Assembly: GCF_022808615.1 (NCBI RefSeq) | Contig: NZ_JAKZKS010000027.1 | Location: 1-48,338 of the forward strand | Length of the DNA: 48,338 nucleotides | Direction: 5' to 3' | From: Bacillus sp. FJAT-47783 | GTDB taxonomy: Bacteria > Bacillota > Bacilli > Bacillales > Aeribacillaceae | In this document: in pieces, positions 19,442 through 27,692 of the stretch | How positions within the stretch are numbered: the stretch's first letter is position 1 | Layout: every line of letters starts with the position of its first letter | The notes under the pieces: model-generated | The model's input: the letters and a program-made list of their open reading frames with translations, nothing else | Databases searched by the model: none | Told to the model about the DNA's origin: nothing | Translations under genes and position numbers: made by a program

Positions 19442-20674
19442 CTAAATATCTTCTCGGTAAATTGGCATACTCATGCAACGTGGGCCCCCACGACCTCTTG
19501 AAAGTTCAGAGCTTGGAATTTCAATAACCTCTAAGCCATGTTGTCTTAGTAAGTCGTTAGATACATAGTTTCGATCGTATGTCATCACAACGCCTGGAGC
19601 TATAGCTAATGTGTTAGAACCATCATTCCATTGCTCACGTGCAGATGCGATTGGATCTCCACCACCACATGGGATCAATACAATTTCATCTAACCCAAGA
19701 ACCTCTTTTAATGTTTCTGCTAAATTGTTCCGTTCCTGAATTTTTACTCGTCTTTTTTCTTCCCCCTTCTCCAGAATGAAAATTCTCATATTCCCTTCTG
19801 GTCCTTGAATTGCGGGATGAATCGTAAATTTGTTATAATCAACCATTGTAAACACGGTATCTAAATGCATGAAAGCTCGAGATTTAGGGATTTCAACAGC
19901 TATTACTTTTGTGATATCTTTTTGTTGTTCGAATAAATTAATCGCCATTTTTTCAATGGCTTGTGCAGTAGATCGTGCACTTACGCCAACTGCAACCGTA
20001 TGTTTATTCAGTACGAGCTGATCTCCACCTTCCATTGAGAACTGGGAATCACGTGTTATCCATTTTGGAATATCTTGTGTTGCAAATCGTGGATGATGGT
20101 TCATAATATAATCCATAAAAATGGACTCTCTAACCCTAGCACTTTCATTCATTTTATTTATGGATATGCCTCCGCCGATGACCGCTGCTGGGTCTCGAGT
20201 AAAATATAAGTTTGGCATTGGATCTAGATAAAATGGATAGTGATCAGCCATTAGCTCATATAAATGAACTTTTTTATCTTGTTCAATCTCTGTTTTTAGT
20301 ACACCCGCCATGACCTTTTCAACAAGCTCTTTTGTTGAACCTTTAAGCAGATAATCTTTTAAGTTTTGTCTTGCACCGTTTATATTTGATTTGCTCTCTT
20401 CTAAAATTTGATCGACAAATTGCTCACGTAGTTCATCAGTATGAAGGGATTCTTCAACAAGCGTTTCTAAATATAAGACTTCTACACCTCGGTTACGAAG
20501 AGCACTTGCAAAATAATCATGCTCCTTTTGAATAGCCGGAAGGAATGGAATATCATCAAACAACAATCGTTGTAAATATTCTGGCGTCAAATTTTCAACT
20601 TCTCTTCCGGGTCGATGTAAAATTACCGTTTTCAGTTCTCCTATTTCTGAAGTAACATGGAGTGGGTATTTCAT
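19442..20674 (-). CDS. arcA: Arginine deiminase
   Basis: 410 residues. Conserved [33 protein letters not shown] and the C-terminal [17 protein letters not shown] with catalytic Cys are present. It converts arginine to citrulline and ammonia, the first step of arginine fermentation and an acid defence. AAGGAGGGAAG lies before ATG. First gene of the operon, with a Crp/Fnr-type palindrome upstream. Confidence 0.97.
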   Translation of the reverse strand: MKYPLHVTSEIGELKTVILHRPGREVENLTPEYLQRLLFDDIPFLPAIQKEHDYFASALRNRGVEVLYLETLVEESLHTDELREQFVDQILEESKSNINGARQNLKDYLLKGSTKELVEKVMAGVLKTEIEQDKKVHLYELMADHYPFYLDPMPNLYFTRDPAAVIGGGISINKMNESARVRESIFMDYIMNHHPRFATQDIPKWITRDSQFSMEGGDQLVLNKHTVAVGVSARSTAQAIEKMAINLFEQQKDITKVIAVEIPKSRAFMHLDTVFTMVDYNKFTIHPAIQGPEGNMRIFILEKGEEKRRVKIQERNNLAETLKEVLGLDEIVLIPCGGGDPIASAREQWNDGSNTLAIAPGVVMTYDRNYVSNDLLRQHGLEVIEIPSSELSRGRGGPRCMSMPIYREDI

Positions 20675-20727
20675 CTTACTTCCCTCCTTGATATATTCAT
20701 TTTCTTTACACCCTTATCTTACTCGGT

Positions 20728-20785
20728 TTTATAAGTACCTTGCTGTGAAGAGGAAGGCTATTGATTTGTGAAATATTTCACAAAT
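20728..20785 (-). promoter_or_regulatory. arcA control region with Crp/Fnr-type (ArcR) palindrome
   Basis: Positions 20764-20785 are a perfect 22-bp palindrome whose core is TGTGA-AATATT-TCACA (20767-20782), the Crp/Fnr consensus. A TATAAA box on the minus strand at 20728-20733 is a possible -10. A second degenerate site, TGTGA-N6-ATACA, starts at 20808. The arcA ATG is ~90 bases downstream of the palindrome. ArcR is the likely ligand; the assignment to ArcR is inference. Confidence 0.75.
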
Positions 20786-20892
20786 AATCCGTATGGTCAT
20801 TAAAGTTTGTGAATATATATACATAGTTGTCTTAGAGTATCTAATTTAATTGTTTTGTTAAAAGGGGTTCGATTTGAATAATCGTTGTATAA

Positions 20893-21210
20893 TTAGGATT
20901 TTTTGTGATAAAAGTTTTTATTTTCTGAAAATAATAAAAGGCGCCCTCGATAGAAGTCCATGACCCCACCCGTTGAAAGAGGAAAATAGACGACATGATA
21001 CAGTGCTGGATTTAGAGACTCTTTAAATGAACGTAACGCAAAGTGTTTCCCTGCACCAGGTTCACCAGTGAGGAGCCCCCTTCCTTTGGATGTTTTTAAA
21101 TAATGGAGCCCTTCGAGAGCCCCTTGATAATGGGTTGAACGATACTCATCAGAAGGACGCAAATCCTTTGGAAACGGGGAGTTCGAAAGCGAATAAAACG
21201 TTTTATACAT
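20893..21210 (-). pseudogene. Truncated ExeA-like transposition ATPase
   Basis: From ATG at 21210 (GAGGGGAC upstream) the frame reads MYKTFYSLSNSPFPKDLRPS, then LLTGEPGAGKHFALRSF and VVYFPLSTGGVMDFYRG. These match the N-terminal third of the AAA ATPase that accompanies DDE transposases in two-gene transposons. The Walker A motif has His where Thr/Ser is needed (GAGKH). The protein stops after 105 residues instead of about 270. Non-functional remnant. Confidence 0.75.
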
Positions 21211-21291
21211 GGCCTTGTCCCCTCTTTTGATTCGATTGAGAGAGAACAAAAGGAAAGTGAACTCGTTTGGCGATGGCGTTATCGTTCAGAC

Positions 21292-21545
21292 CTATTTCAT
21301 TTGGTTATTGATAAAAGGAAGTATCTCATAACTGGCTTCCGTACCATTTACATTTGTACTCTAACATTGTTCTAATTGTGACCATGACACTTCGCTAATT
21401 GTTTTAGCTAATTTGTGGTTCACTTGGGGGTGACAAAATCCATAACTTATTAGCCATTGCAAACATTTATATTGCAAAAAATGAGGGAATTGAGGTGAAT
21501 ACATATTTTATAGAAATTATCACCCCCGACTTTTGGTCACAATCC
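21292..21545 (-). mobile_element. Internally deleted transposon end with nested inverted repeats
   Basis: ATTGTGACCA (21375-21384) and TGGTCACAAT (21534-21543) are perfect inverted copies. GGGGGTGA (21426-21433) and TCACCCCC (21520-21527) nest inside. At the low-coordinate side a minus-strand frame ending at 21292 reads GTEASYEILPFINNQMK, which looks like a transposase C-terminus preceding the ATPase remnant. I read this as the end of the same two-gene transposon with its transposase gene almost fully deleted. It interrupts the tnpB remnant next to it. Confidence 0.5.
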
Positions 21546-21850
21546 TAATTTGTGATTTTTTTGCATATTAGTTACAGACAAACTTACGATACCGATAATA
21601 CTTTTGACAATCTCGATTGAAATTTTATCTAAGTAAACTTTGCAAGCATTAGCTATTTTTTCGGGAAGTCGAGTAACTTTTCTCTTTTACTTTTGATAAT
21701 TCTTTTCTTGCAACAATGGCTTTTTTCTTTTTGATTGCAAGTTACGTCTGGAAAGAATACGTTGTGCTTTCGCTAATTTTTCTTCTAAAGTACTGAAAAA
21801 CTTTGGATTGGAAAATAGGTCAACCCATCGGAAAGAATCCGAAAATCTTT
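21543..21850 (-). pseudogene. TnpB (IS200/IS605 OrfB) remnant
   Basis: The minus strand reads in one frame, with a single internal stop: NPKFFSTLEEKLAKAQRILS, then KVTRLPEKIANACKVYLDKI, then SVTNMQKNHKLGL. This is the well-known central part of IS605 OrfB/TnpB (LAKAQRxLSR, KIANxRxDxLHK, VxNMxKNHKL). Both ends are missing; the 3' side is cut exactly at the inverted-repeat element. The RuvC and zinc-finger parts are gone. Confidence 0.75.
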
Positions 21851-21985
21851 ACTGAAGTGATCAGGACCCCAAATTATATTTTTTGTGTTTAAATTTCAAT
21901 AATTACGGGAAAAATGTAAAACATACTTTAATTTTTTTCGAGATAAATATAAAATATAGATAAAATTAAATAAGGGGTGAATACA

Positions 21986-23449
21986 GTGTCCTTTATATCT
22001 CAAGAAAAAATCTTAAAAGTATTATTAGGCTTTAATCCTTGGTGGAATAGCGGTCAAATCCCTCGTGATTTTGAAAAGCCAGTTAAAAGGTTGGCATTTT
22101 ATGAAGCCAAAAAATATTTCTACCATACAGAGATTAGGCGCGAAGTAATTCTCTCTGGTCCAAGACGAGTTGGAAAAACGACCATTATGTATCAAATGAT
22201 TAGTGACATTCTTAATCATTCATCCTCTAAACAAATTCTATACGTCTCTTTTGATCACCCAATGCTTAAACTTTGTGATATTGGGGACATTCTTGAGGTA
22301 TTTGAAAACAATATATCACAAGGTTCAGAAGAATTATTTTTATTTTTTGATGAGATTCAGTATGCAACAGATTGGGACACTTGGCTTAAAACCTTATATG
22401 ATCAGCACCCTACCTATAAAATAATGGCCACTGGCTCTGCAAGTCCTATTCTTACCACAAAAATGAGTGAAAGTGGAGTTGGTAGATGGACACAAATTAA
22501 AATACCTACACTGTCCTTTTATGAATACATTGATTTAATTGAAGCAAATAAACCTGACTTACCTAGAAATATTAAACCAACTCAATTAGGAAACTTGGAT
22601 GAAAAAACACTTTCTTCTATCATGATTTCATTACAGCCCCTGCAAAAACATTTTCATCAATACCTTTTAATTGGGGGATTTCCTGAAGTTGCAAAAACTC
22701 GTGATATTTCTTTTGCTCAAAAAATTATTCGGGAAGATGTAGTAGATAAAGTCATAAAGAGAGACATTGTCTCATTATTTAATATACGCAACGTCTCTGA
22801 GTTTGAAAAAATCTTTCTATTTCTTTGTATCACAAGTGGAAATATTGTTGTTACTGAAACAATTGCAAAAGAAATAGGTGTTTCAAGACCGACAATTAGT
22901 AATTACTTAGAATTATTAGAGCATGCTAACTTAATCTACACGAGTAAACCTTTTGAACTTAAAGGGAAAAAAATATTAAAATCAAAACCAAAAGTCTATT
23001 TAGCTGACCCTGCCATTCGTAATGCTGTACTAATGTTAGGCGAAGAAGTTCTTACAGATCCATTAGAGATGGGAACAATCATTGAGACAGCCGTATACAA
23101 ACATATCCATACCTTCTTTTATGATCAACACCCTTCAATTGGGTATTATCGAAATGCGAAAACTCAAAAAGAAATCGATATCATTGTTTCATTTCCAATT
23201 GGTCGTATCTTAATTGAAGTGAAGTATAGGCAAAATTCAACTATTTCCGAAAATGAGGCTATTGTAGAATGGGCAAATGATTCTCAAACAAAAGGAGCAA
23301 TTGTAGTTACCCGAAGTGATGATGACTACGGTATGACCAAGCATAAAACAAATACAAAAATTATTCGTATCCCCGCATTTGCTTTCCTTTACTTATTAGG
23401 CCATGCAGAAAAAGAAGGGTATGAGCAACTACAAGAAATCTCTAAGTAA
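21986..23449 (+). CDS. AAA_14 / DUF4143 ATP-binding protein
   Basis: 487 residues from GTG at 21986, chosen because AAGGGGTGA lies 5 bases upstream; the frame opens at a GTG at 21977. Walker A GPRRVGKTT, Walker B LFFDEIQ and sensor-like MATGSASP are clear. Then comes a winged-helix segment (TETIAKEIGVSRPTISNYL) and the C-terminal DUF4143 nuclease-like fold, QKEIDIIVSF with ILIEVKYR, the D-ExK spacing of PD-(D/E)xK enzymes. The family is widespread, often in mobile or accessory DNA, with unclear function. It stands alone between transposon debris and a partition cassette. Confidence 0.85.
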   Translation: MSFISQEKILKVLLGFNPWWNSGQIPRDFEKPVKRLAFYEAKKYFYHTEIRREVILSGPRRVGKTTIMYQMISDILNHSSSKQILYVSFDHPMLKLCDIGDILEVFENNISQGSEELFLFFDEIQYATDWDTWLKTLYDQHPTYKIMATGSASPILTTKMSESGVGRWTQIKIPTLSFYEYIDLIEANKPDLPRNIKPTQLGNLDEKTLSSIMISLQPLQKHFHQYLLIGGFPEVAKTRDISFAQKIIREDVVDKVIKRDIVSLFNIRNVSEFEKIFLFLCITSGNIVVTETIAKEIGVSRPTISNYLELLEHANLIYTSKPFELKGKKILKSKPKVYLADPAIRNAVLMLGEEVLTDPLEMGTIIETAVYKHIHTFFYDQHPSIGYYRNAKTQKEIDIIVSFPIGRILIEVKYRQNSTISENEAIVEWANDSQTKGAIVVTRSDDDYGMTKHKTNTKIIRIPAFAFLYLLGHAEKEGYEQLQEISK

Positions 23450-23548
23450 ATTCAAATAATTATGCGAATAAAAGACTCTTGATTAGTTTTCTTTTTACTT
23501 TCGATAGCCCTTAAAGCAACATCATGCTATACAGTCATGTAATTACAA

Positions 23549-23583
23549 TGCCTGACCCTAGTTATTCTACTGACGGTCAGGCA
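23549..23583. terminator. Terminator hairpin between convergent genes
   Basis: TGCCTGACC (23549-23557) pairs with GGTCAGGCA (23575-23583). It is followed on the plus strand by CCTTTATTTT. Same sequence type as 12174-12212. Probably bidirectional for the ATPase and the parR-like gene. Confidence 0.55.
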
Positions 23584-23591
23584 CCTTTATT

Positions 23592-24179
23592 TTACTTGTT
23601 CATTTGTGCTAAAAAATCACCTAGTAAATCTTCAGCATCCTCTTCTTCCACCTCTTCGACTGAAGAAACTAACTCTTGTCTAGCCTTTTGTAAATCAAAG
23701 TTGATCAAGTCTTCGTCGACTGCCTCTATTTCCTTATGTTCCCCTATATTAGAGAGAGGACGCTCTGTTTTCAATTCTTCATCAGAACGGGTTGTTTCAC
23801 TTTCCTGTAGAAATAATGCTTCATTTATATCAACGGCTGAACTATTTAGGGAAGCTAGTACTGATGTTGCCCGAACAGGGTCTGCTAACAACTGATAAAC
23901 GATATTTCCTAACAATGCTTCTGAATGTGAATGTCTAAGCCAATTCCGTTGTTCCTTGCTCAATTGCTTTGGAAGTGGGATCGTTACGGTTTCTCTTTCT
24001 TTTGACAAGGATTTGCGAACACCTTCCAATGCAAACTCTGCCATTTTACTAGAAAAGTTTCTTCTTTCTGTTTCCTTTAATTTTTGCAATTGCTTAATAA
24101 TGTGATCAGGAGTGTCAGAAGGAATACGAAACGTAATGGCCTGTCCCCTTTGTATTCGAGTCATTCCCTTGTTCGTCAT
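23592..24179 (-). CDS. ParR-like partner of the ParM actin
   Basis: 195 residues, AAGGGTGA before ATG. Residues ~13-60 (ITFRIPSDTPDHIIKQLQ...) have the strand-helix-helix look of a ribbon-helix-helix DNA-binding domain. The middle is helical and the last 70 residues are strongly acidic (VEEVEEEDAEDLLGDFLAQM). It starts 10 bases after the ParM-like gene, the standard parMR order. It probably binds the repeats at 25475-25602 and caps the filament. Assignment rests on position and architecture rather than clear identity. Confidence 0.65.
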   Translation of the reverse strand: MTNKGMTRIQRGQAITFRIPSDTPDHIIKQLQKLKETERRNFSSKMAEFALEGVRKSLSKERETVTIPLPKQLSKEQRNWLRHSHSEALLGNIVYQLLADPVRATSVLASLNSSAVDINEALFLQESETTRSDEELKTERPLSNIGEHKEIEAVDEDLINFDLQKARQELVSSVEEVEEEDAEDLLGDFLAQMNK

Positions 24180-24189
24180 GCAATCACCC

Positions 24190-25359
24190 TTATTTTTCTA
24201 CTTTTTGCACTTCTTTTCCTTTATTCGTCTTTCTAACATAATCAGAGATTAATTTATAATAAGCATTGGCCATCATCCAAATACTTTCTTTTTCATCTTC
24301 AAAAAAACCAATATTGTAACCGTCTAAGTTATTATTTAGCGTTTTTAGGTAATCTTTTAAGACAATAGATCCTCCGCCTACAAAATAACAAATTTCCGTT
24401 TGGGAATTTTTCTGCCAAACATTACGTAAAAGACGATATTGCTTTTTCGCTAACTCGAATAAAATTCTGTCGGTAATATCATGAACACTTGTCCGACTAC
24501 CTTTTACCATAATATGATTTCTATCTTGTTTCTTCGTTATGATTTCAACTACATCTCGGCGGCTATCTAGCTCTACACCGTGTTTCGTTCTTATCTCTTC
24601 CCTAATGGCTTCTAACGATTCGGATACCCCAATATTAAACCCTTGTGCTTTATCATCGTCTACGTTTCGGTTTTTGATGACTGCAATATCCGTTGATAAT
24701 CCACCAATATCTTGAATGAGTATTCTTTTATCTACTAAATCTCTATTAATGATATTGAAATCATTATCCATAACTAAATTAATATAAGCAGCAAAACCTT
24801 CAGGATATACTTTCACTTGATCAAACTTAATGTTAACCTTTAAACCTTGATACTTAGGCGTAACTAAAAATTCAACTTGATGGACAGAGCTTAATAGACG
24901 CGAACGGTAACCTACGTCTTTTCCTTCTTTCACTTCTCGAATAGGTAGCCCCGTTCCGAGTGTATAATGACAATCTATGACATTATGACTCTTTTTAAAT
25001 ATATGTTCATTTTCTTCTCTAACAGCATCTAATGCTAAAGTAGCAAATAGCATGACTAATATTTGATCTTCTTCTGATTTCGTACTTCCGGGATCTAATT
25101 CAGTGGCATTGTCACTTTTAGTGGCTAAGTTACCTACGCGATAAATAACATTGTTTTCCTTTAAAGCAGGGGAGTGGACTCTAATATGAATACCGTCTAG
25201 AGGATCTTTACTATTTAATTCTTCAATTCCAATGACTGGCCTATCTTCAGTATCTCTTGCCATAACATTCGGAATACTTAGTTCATATTCAGCTTTTCCA
25301 AAAATCGCCTTCACTGAGTCATTACCTACATCGATCGCCGCAACTCTAGTTTTACTCAT
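24190..25359 (-). CDS. ParM/StbA family plasmid-segregation actin
   Basis: 389 residues. Actin-fold signatures are in order: phosphate-1 AIDVGNDSVKA (residues ~8-18), phosphate-2 IQDIGGLSTDIAVI, and adenosine motif YFVGGGSIVL. Family members form dynamic filaments that push plasmid copies apart, using an adaptor (the downstream gene) and a centromere (upstream repeats). GGAAAGGATG lies before ATG. No replication gene is seen in the window, so the cassette may be from an integrated element or plasmid, or may have a chromosomal role. Confidence 0.85.
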   Translation of the reverse strand: MSKTRVAAIDVGNDSVKAIFGKAEYELSIPNVMARDTEDRPVIGIEELNSKDPLDGIHIRVHSPALKENNVIYRVGNLATKSDNATELDPGSTKSEEDQILVMLFATLALDAVREENEHIFKKSHNVIDCHYTLGTGLPIREVKEGKDVGYRSRLLSSVHQVEFLVTPKYQGLKVNIKFDQVKVYPEGFAAYINLVMDNDFNIINRDLVDKRILIQDIGGLSTDIAVIKNRNVDDDKAQGFNIGVSESLEAIREEIRTKHGVELDSRRDVVEIITKKQDRNHIMVKGSRTSVHDITDRILFELAKKQYRLLRNVWQKNSQTEICYFVGGGSIVLKDYLKTLNNNLDGYNIGFFEDEKESIWMMANAYYKLISDYVRKTNKGKEVQKVEK

Positions 25360-25380
25360 AAAATCATCCTTTCCAATTTT

Positions 25381-25419
25381 AACTATATGGTTAAATAAAT
25401 CACCATATAGTTATATGGT
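25381..25419 (-). promoter_or_regulatory. Operator-like repeats at the parM promoter
   Basis: AACTATATGGT (25381-25391) and ACCATATAGTT (25402-25412) are a perfect inverted pair. A third TATATGGT copy follows (25412-25419). They lie 22-60 bases upstream of the parM-like start. TATTATAC on the minus strand just upstream could be the -10 box. The arrangement suggests autoregulation by the ParR-like protein or another repressor. Confidence 0.6.
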
Positions 25420-25474
25420 ATAATACGGAAACAGATTCTACAATCATCCTAAAGTTGTGTTCAAAAAAGTATAC

Positions 25475-25602
25475 TTGTATACATCATTGTATACAAGGAG
25501 TGAAAATTGTACACACATTGATATTACTGAATGTAAACATGTTTGTATACATGTAAACGGTATTGCAAACATATTGTACACTTAATGTTTACATGTATAC
25601 AT
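25475..25602. repeat. Centromere-like cluster of TGTAWACA repeats
   Basis: About ten copies of an 8-9 bp near-palindromic motif lie in 130 bases. TTGTATACA occurs at 25475 and 25487 and TTGTACACA at 25507. TGTAAACA, TGTATACA and TGTAAACG lie between 25532 and 25558. TGCAAACA, TGTACACT, TGTTTACA and TGTATACA lie between 25564 and 25602. Many are spaced 10-12 bases, one helical turn. Location upstream of parM fits a parC-type partition site. Confidence 0.65.
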
Positions 25603-25605
25603 TTT

Positions 25606-25887
25606 GTAATCACTATTCATTTAATACTATTTTTTTATAAATATAGTCAAAATGGAATATGGCCCACTCACCCTGCTCTGTTAACATCTTTATGTATTAA
25701 GGGTAGGCACTACTTTAAGACAGCCGGAATGGTGCCTCAATTGGAATAGACTGCTTAGGTAAGTTCTGTACAAGAAAGCTGTTTTCTTTTTACGGGATTT
25801 TTTTGTTCAAATTTTATATAAACAACACAATCAACCTATAGCACACTTACATATTTTGCTATAAACTTAAATAAAAGACATGCTAGT
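25606..25887. other. Intergenic region without recognisable genes
   Basis: AT-rich spacer between the partition repeats and the response regulator. A short imperfect hairpin (GTAGGCACT... AGTGCCTC-like, ~25702-25737) resembles the GGTGCCTGA terminators elsewhere. The open frame here has no ribosome site or protein-like composition. The promoter of the two-component operon should lie in its last 100 bases. Confidence 0.5.
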
Positions 25888-25899
25888 GTGGTGAATCCA

Positions 25900-26589
25900 T
25901 TGTTTAAATTATTATTAATTGAAGATGATGTCACTCTATTTTCTGAAATAAAAAATCGGTTAGCCGGGTGGTCTTATGACGTGTATGGAATAACCGATTT
26001 TAGTAAAGTCATTCAAGAATTTACAGCGATTAAACCTGATTTAGTGATCATTGATATTCAATTGCCAAAATTTGATGGCTTTCATTGGTGTCGAATGATT
26101 CGCTCCCATTCGAATGTTCCAATTTTGTTTTTATCGTCTCGGGATCATCCTACCGACATGGTTATGTCCATGCAGCTCGGCGCTGATGATTTTATCCAAA
26201 AACCTTTCCATTTCGATGTACTTATTGCGAAAATACAGGCAATTCTTCGCCGCACTTATAATTACAATACAGAACAAATTCATCTCAAAACATGGTGCGG
26301 TGCAACAGTCGATTTCGAGAAAAATACAGTCACAAATGATCTTGGATCAATTGAGTTAACGAAAAATGAAATTTTCATTTTAAAAATCCTCATTGAACAG
26401 AAAAATAAAATTGTAAGTCGTGAAGCATTAATGAATAGCTTATGGGATGATAAGCGCTTTATTAGTGATAATACATTAACCGTAAATGTTAATCGCTTGC
26501 GAAAGAAATTGGATGAGCTCGGCATAGGACGATATATTGAGACGAAGATTGGACAAGGTTATATTGCAAAGGATGAAGTAAACCAATGA
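25900..26589 (+). CDS. BceR-type response regulator
   Basis: 229 residues from TTG at 25900, chosen because GTGGTGA sits 5 bases upstream and the product then begins MFKLLLIEDD as in BceR relatives; GTG codons at 25888/25891 are alternatives. Receiver domain with acidic pair E8/D9, phosphoacceptor Asp52 (VIIDIQLP) and Lys in IQKPF. OmpR-type winged helix at ~125-225 (ENTVTNDLGSIELTKNEIFIL). Overlaps the kinase gene by four bases. It likely activates the downstream transporter. Confidence 0.9.
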   Translation: MFKLLLIEDDVTLFSEIKNRLAGWSYDVYGITDFSKVIQEFTAIKPDLVIIDIQLPKFDGFHWCRMIRSHSNVPILFLSSRDHPTDMVMSMQLGADDFIQKPFHFDVLIAKIQAILRRTYNYNTEQIHLKTWCGATVDFEKNTVTNDLGSIELTKNEIFILKILIEQKNKIVSREALMNSLWDDKRFISDNTLTVNVNRLRKKLDELGIGRYIETKIGQGYIAKDEVNQ

Positions 26590-27590
26590 TTAAGAAATAT
26601 TGGATCGAAAGACGAAGTTGGATCCTTTTATTTTTATGCTTACAATTCCTAAGCCTTTTTATCGCCTCTATTGATTCAGCGATTCCATTTCAGCCAATCC
26701 TTTATATTGTCTATTTATCGATTATTATTTTTTCCATATTTCTTATCATTCGCTATCAAAAAGAAACGAACTTCTATAAAAGTTTGGAAGAACGGGACGA
26801 TAACCTAGATACCACAACTTTAGCTAGTCCAATAAGCCCTTTTGAAAAAATGGTCGAAAAGAGTATGACTGATCAGGCGCAACGACTGAAGCATGAAGCT
26901 TCACAAAATCGAATGATAGTAGAACAGGAAAAAGATGATCTACTATCTTGGATACATGAGGTCAAAACACCATTGACCGCGATGCATTTAATCATTGAGC
27001 GATTAGATGATGAAACGATGAAAGCGCAATTAACGTATGAATGGCTGCGAATCCACCTTTTGCTCGATCAACAGCTTCATCAAAAACGAATATCCTTTAT
27101 TGAAAATGATTTATATGTGGAACATATTGATGTAGAATCATTGGTTTACAAGGAGATTAAAACATTACAATCGTGGTGTATCCAAAAAGGGATAGGATTT
27201 GACATACAGTTAGAGGTAACAGACGTTATTAGTGATGCGAAATGGCTAGCGTTTATCATCAGACAGCTTTTAACGAACGCAGTTAAATATAGCGAGGCAT
27301 CTGATATTATCATTAAAAGCTACCGACAAAATGATCAAACTTATTTAGAAGTAAAAGACTACGGACGGGGAATTGATCCAAAGGATTTACCGCGAATATT
27401 TGATCAAGGCTTTACATCAACTACAAACCATCATGATCATTCAGCAACTGGCATGGGGTTATATTTAACAAAAAAAGTAGCAGACTCCTTATCGATACAT
27501 ATAGATGTTCACTCAAAGCTTGAAATAGGAACAACCTTTACGTTAATCTTCCCCAAACAGAATGGGTTCGTGAAGATCACAAGCATGTGA
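26586..27590 (+). CDS. BceS-type intramembrane-sensing histidine kinase
   Basis: 334 residues. Two membrane helices (~12-30 and ~37-56) are separated by only a few residues, so there is no extracellular sensor; kinases of this type sense through the BceAB-like transporter. H-box SWIHEVKTPL with His124, N-box LTNAVKYS, G-boxes DYGRGIDP and TGMGLYL. Coupled to the response regulator by ATGA. Confidence 0.92.
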   Translation: MIKKYWIERRSWILLFLCLQFLSLFIASIDSAIPFQPILYIVYLSIIIFSIFLIIRYQKETNFYKSLEERDDNLDTTTLASPISPFEKMVEKSMTDQAQRLKHEASQNRMIVEQEKDDLLSWIHEVKTPLTAMHLIIERLDDETMKAQLTYEWLRIHLLLDQQLHQKRISFIENDLYVEHIDVESLVYKEIKTLQSWCIQKGIGFDIQLEVTDVISDAKWLAFIIRQLLTNAVKYSEASDIIIKSYRQNDQTYLEVKDYGRGIDPKDLPRIFDQGFTSTTNHHDHSATGMGLYLTKKVADSLSIHIDVHSKLEIGTTFTLIFPKQNGFVKITSM

Positions 27591-27661
27591 CAAAAATGTC
27601 ACATGCTTTTCCTATTTGTTCGTTCAATCGAAGGAAAAGAACAACTAAAGCCTTTTATACT
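27581..27661 (+). promoter_or_regulatory. BceR-type operator and promoter of the transporter genes
   Basis: AAGCATGTGAC (27581-27591) and GTCACATGCTT (27598-27608) form a perfect inverted repeat. Its core TGACA-AAAA-TGTCA (27588-27601) fits the recalled consensus of BceR-like regulators, TNACA-N4-TGTAA, with one mismatch. TATACT at 27656-27661 is a good -10 box without a clear -35, as expected for an activated promoter. The ABC gene starts 32 bases further on. The hairpin may also terminate kinase transcription. Confidence 0.65.
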
Positions 27662-27692
27662 AAATCTAGAAAAACGAGAGGAGTGTTTCGAT

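Noticed and set aside
19625-20060. CACGTG sequences in arcA as further parS sites
   Set aside because: They lack the TGTTNC/GAAACA flanks and lie in conserved coding sequence.
21375-21543. Inverted repeat pair as a complete MITE
   Set aside because: A transposase-like C-terminal tail and ATPase remnant continue beyond the left arm, and no target duplication is visible, so it is better read as a deleted transposon end.
23524-23895. Plus-strand frame antisense to the parR-like gene
   Set aside because: Ser/Thr-rich shadow of the acidic minus-strand gene; no ribosome site; start lies in the terminator hairpin.
25475-25602. CRISPR array
   Set aside because: Repeat units are 8-9 bases with no unique spacers; fits partition iterons. 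No cas genes and no other array-like repeats seen.
25543-25749. Plus-strand frame over the partition repeats
   Set aside because: Made of the TGTAWACA repeats; composition not protein-like, no ribosome site.
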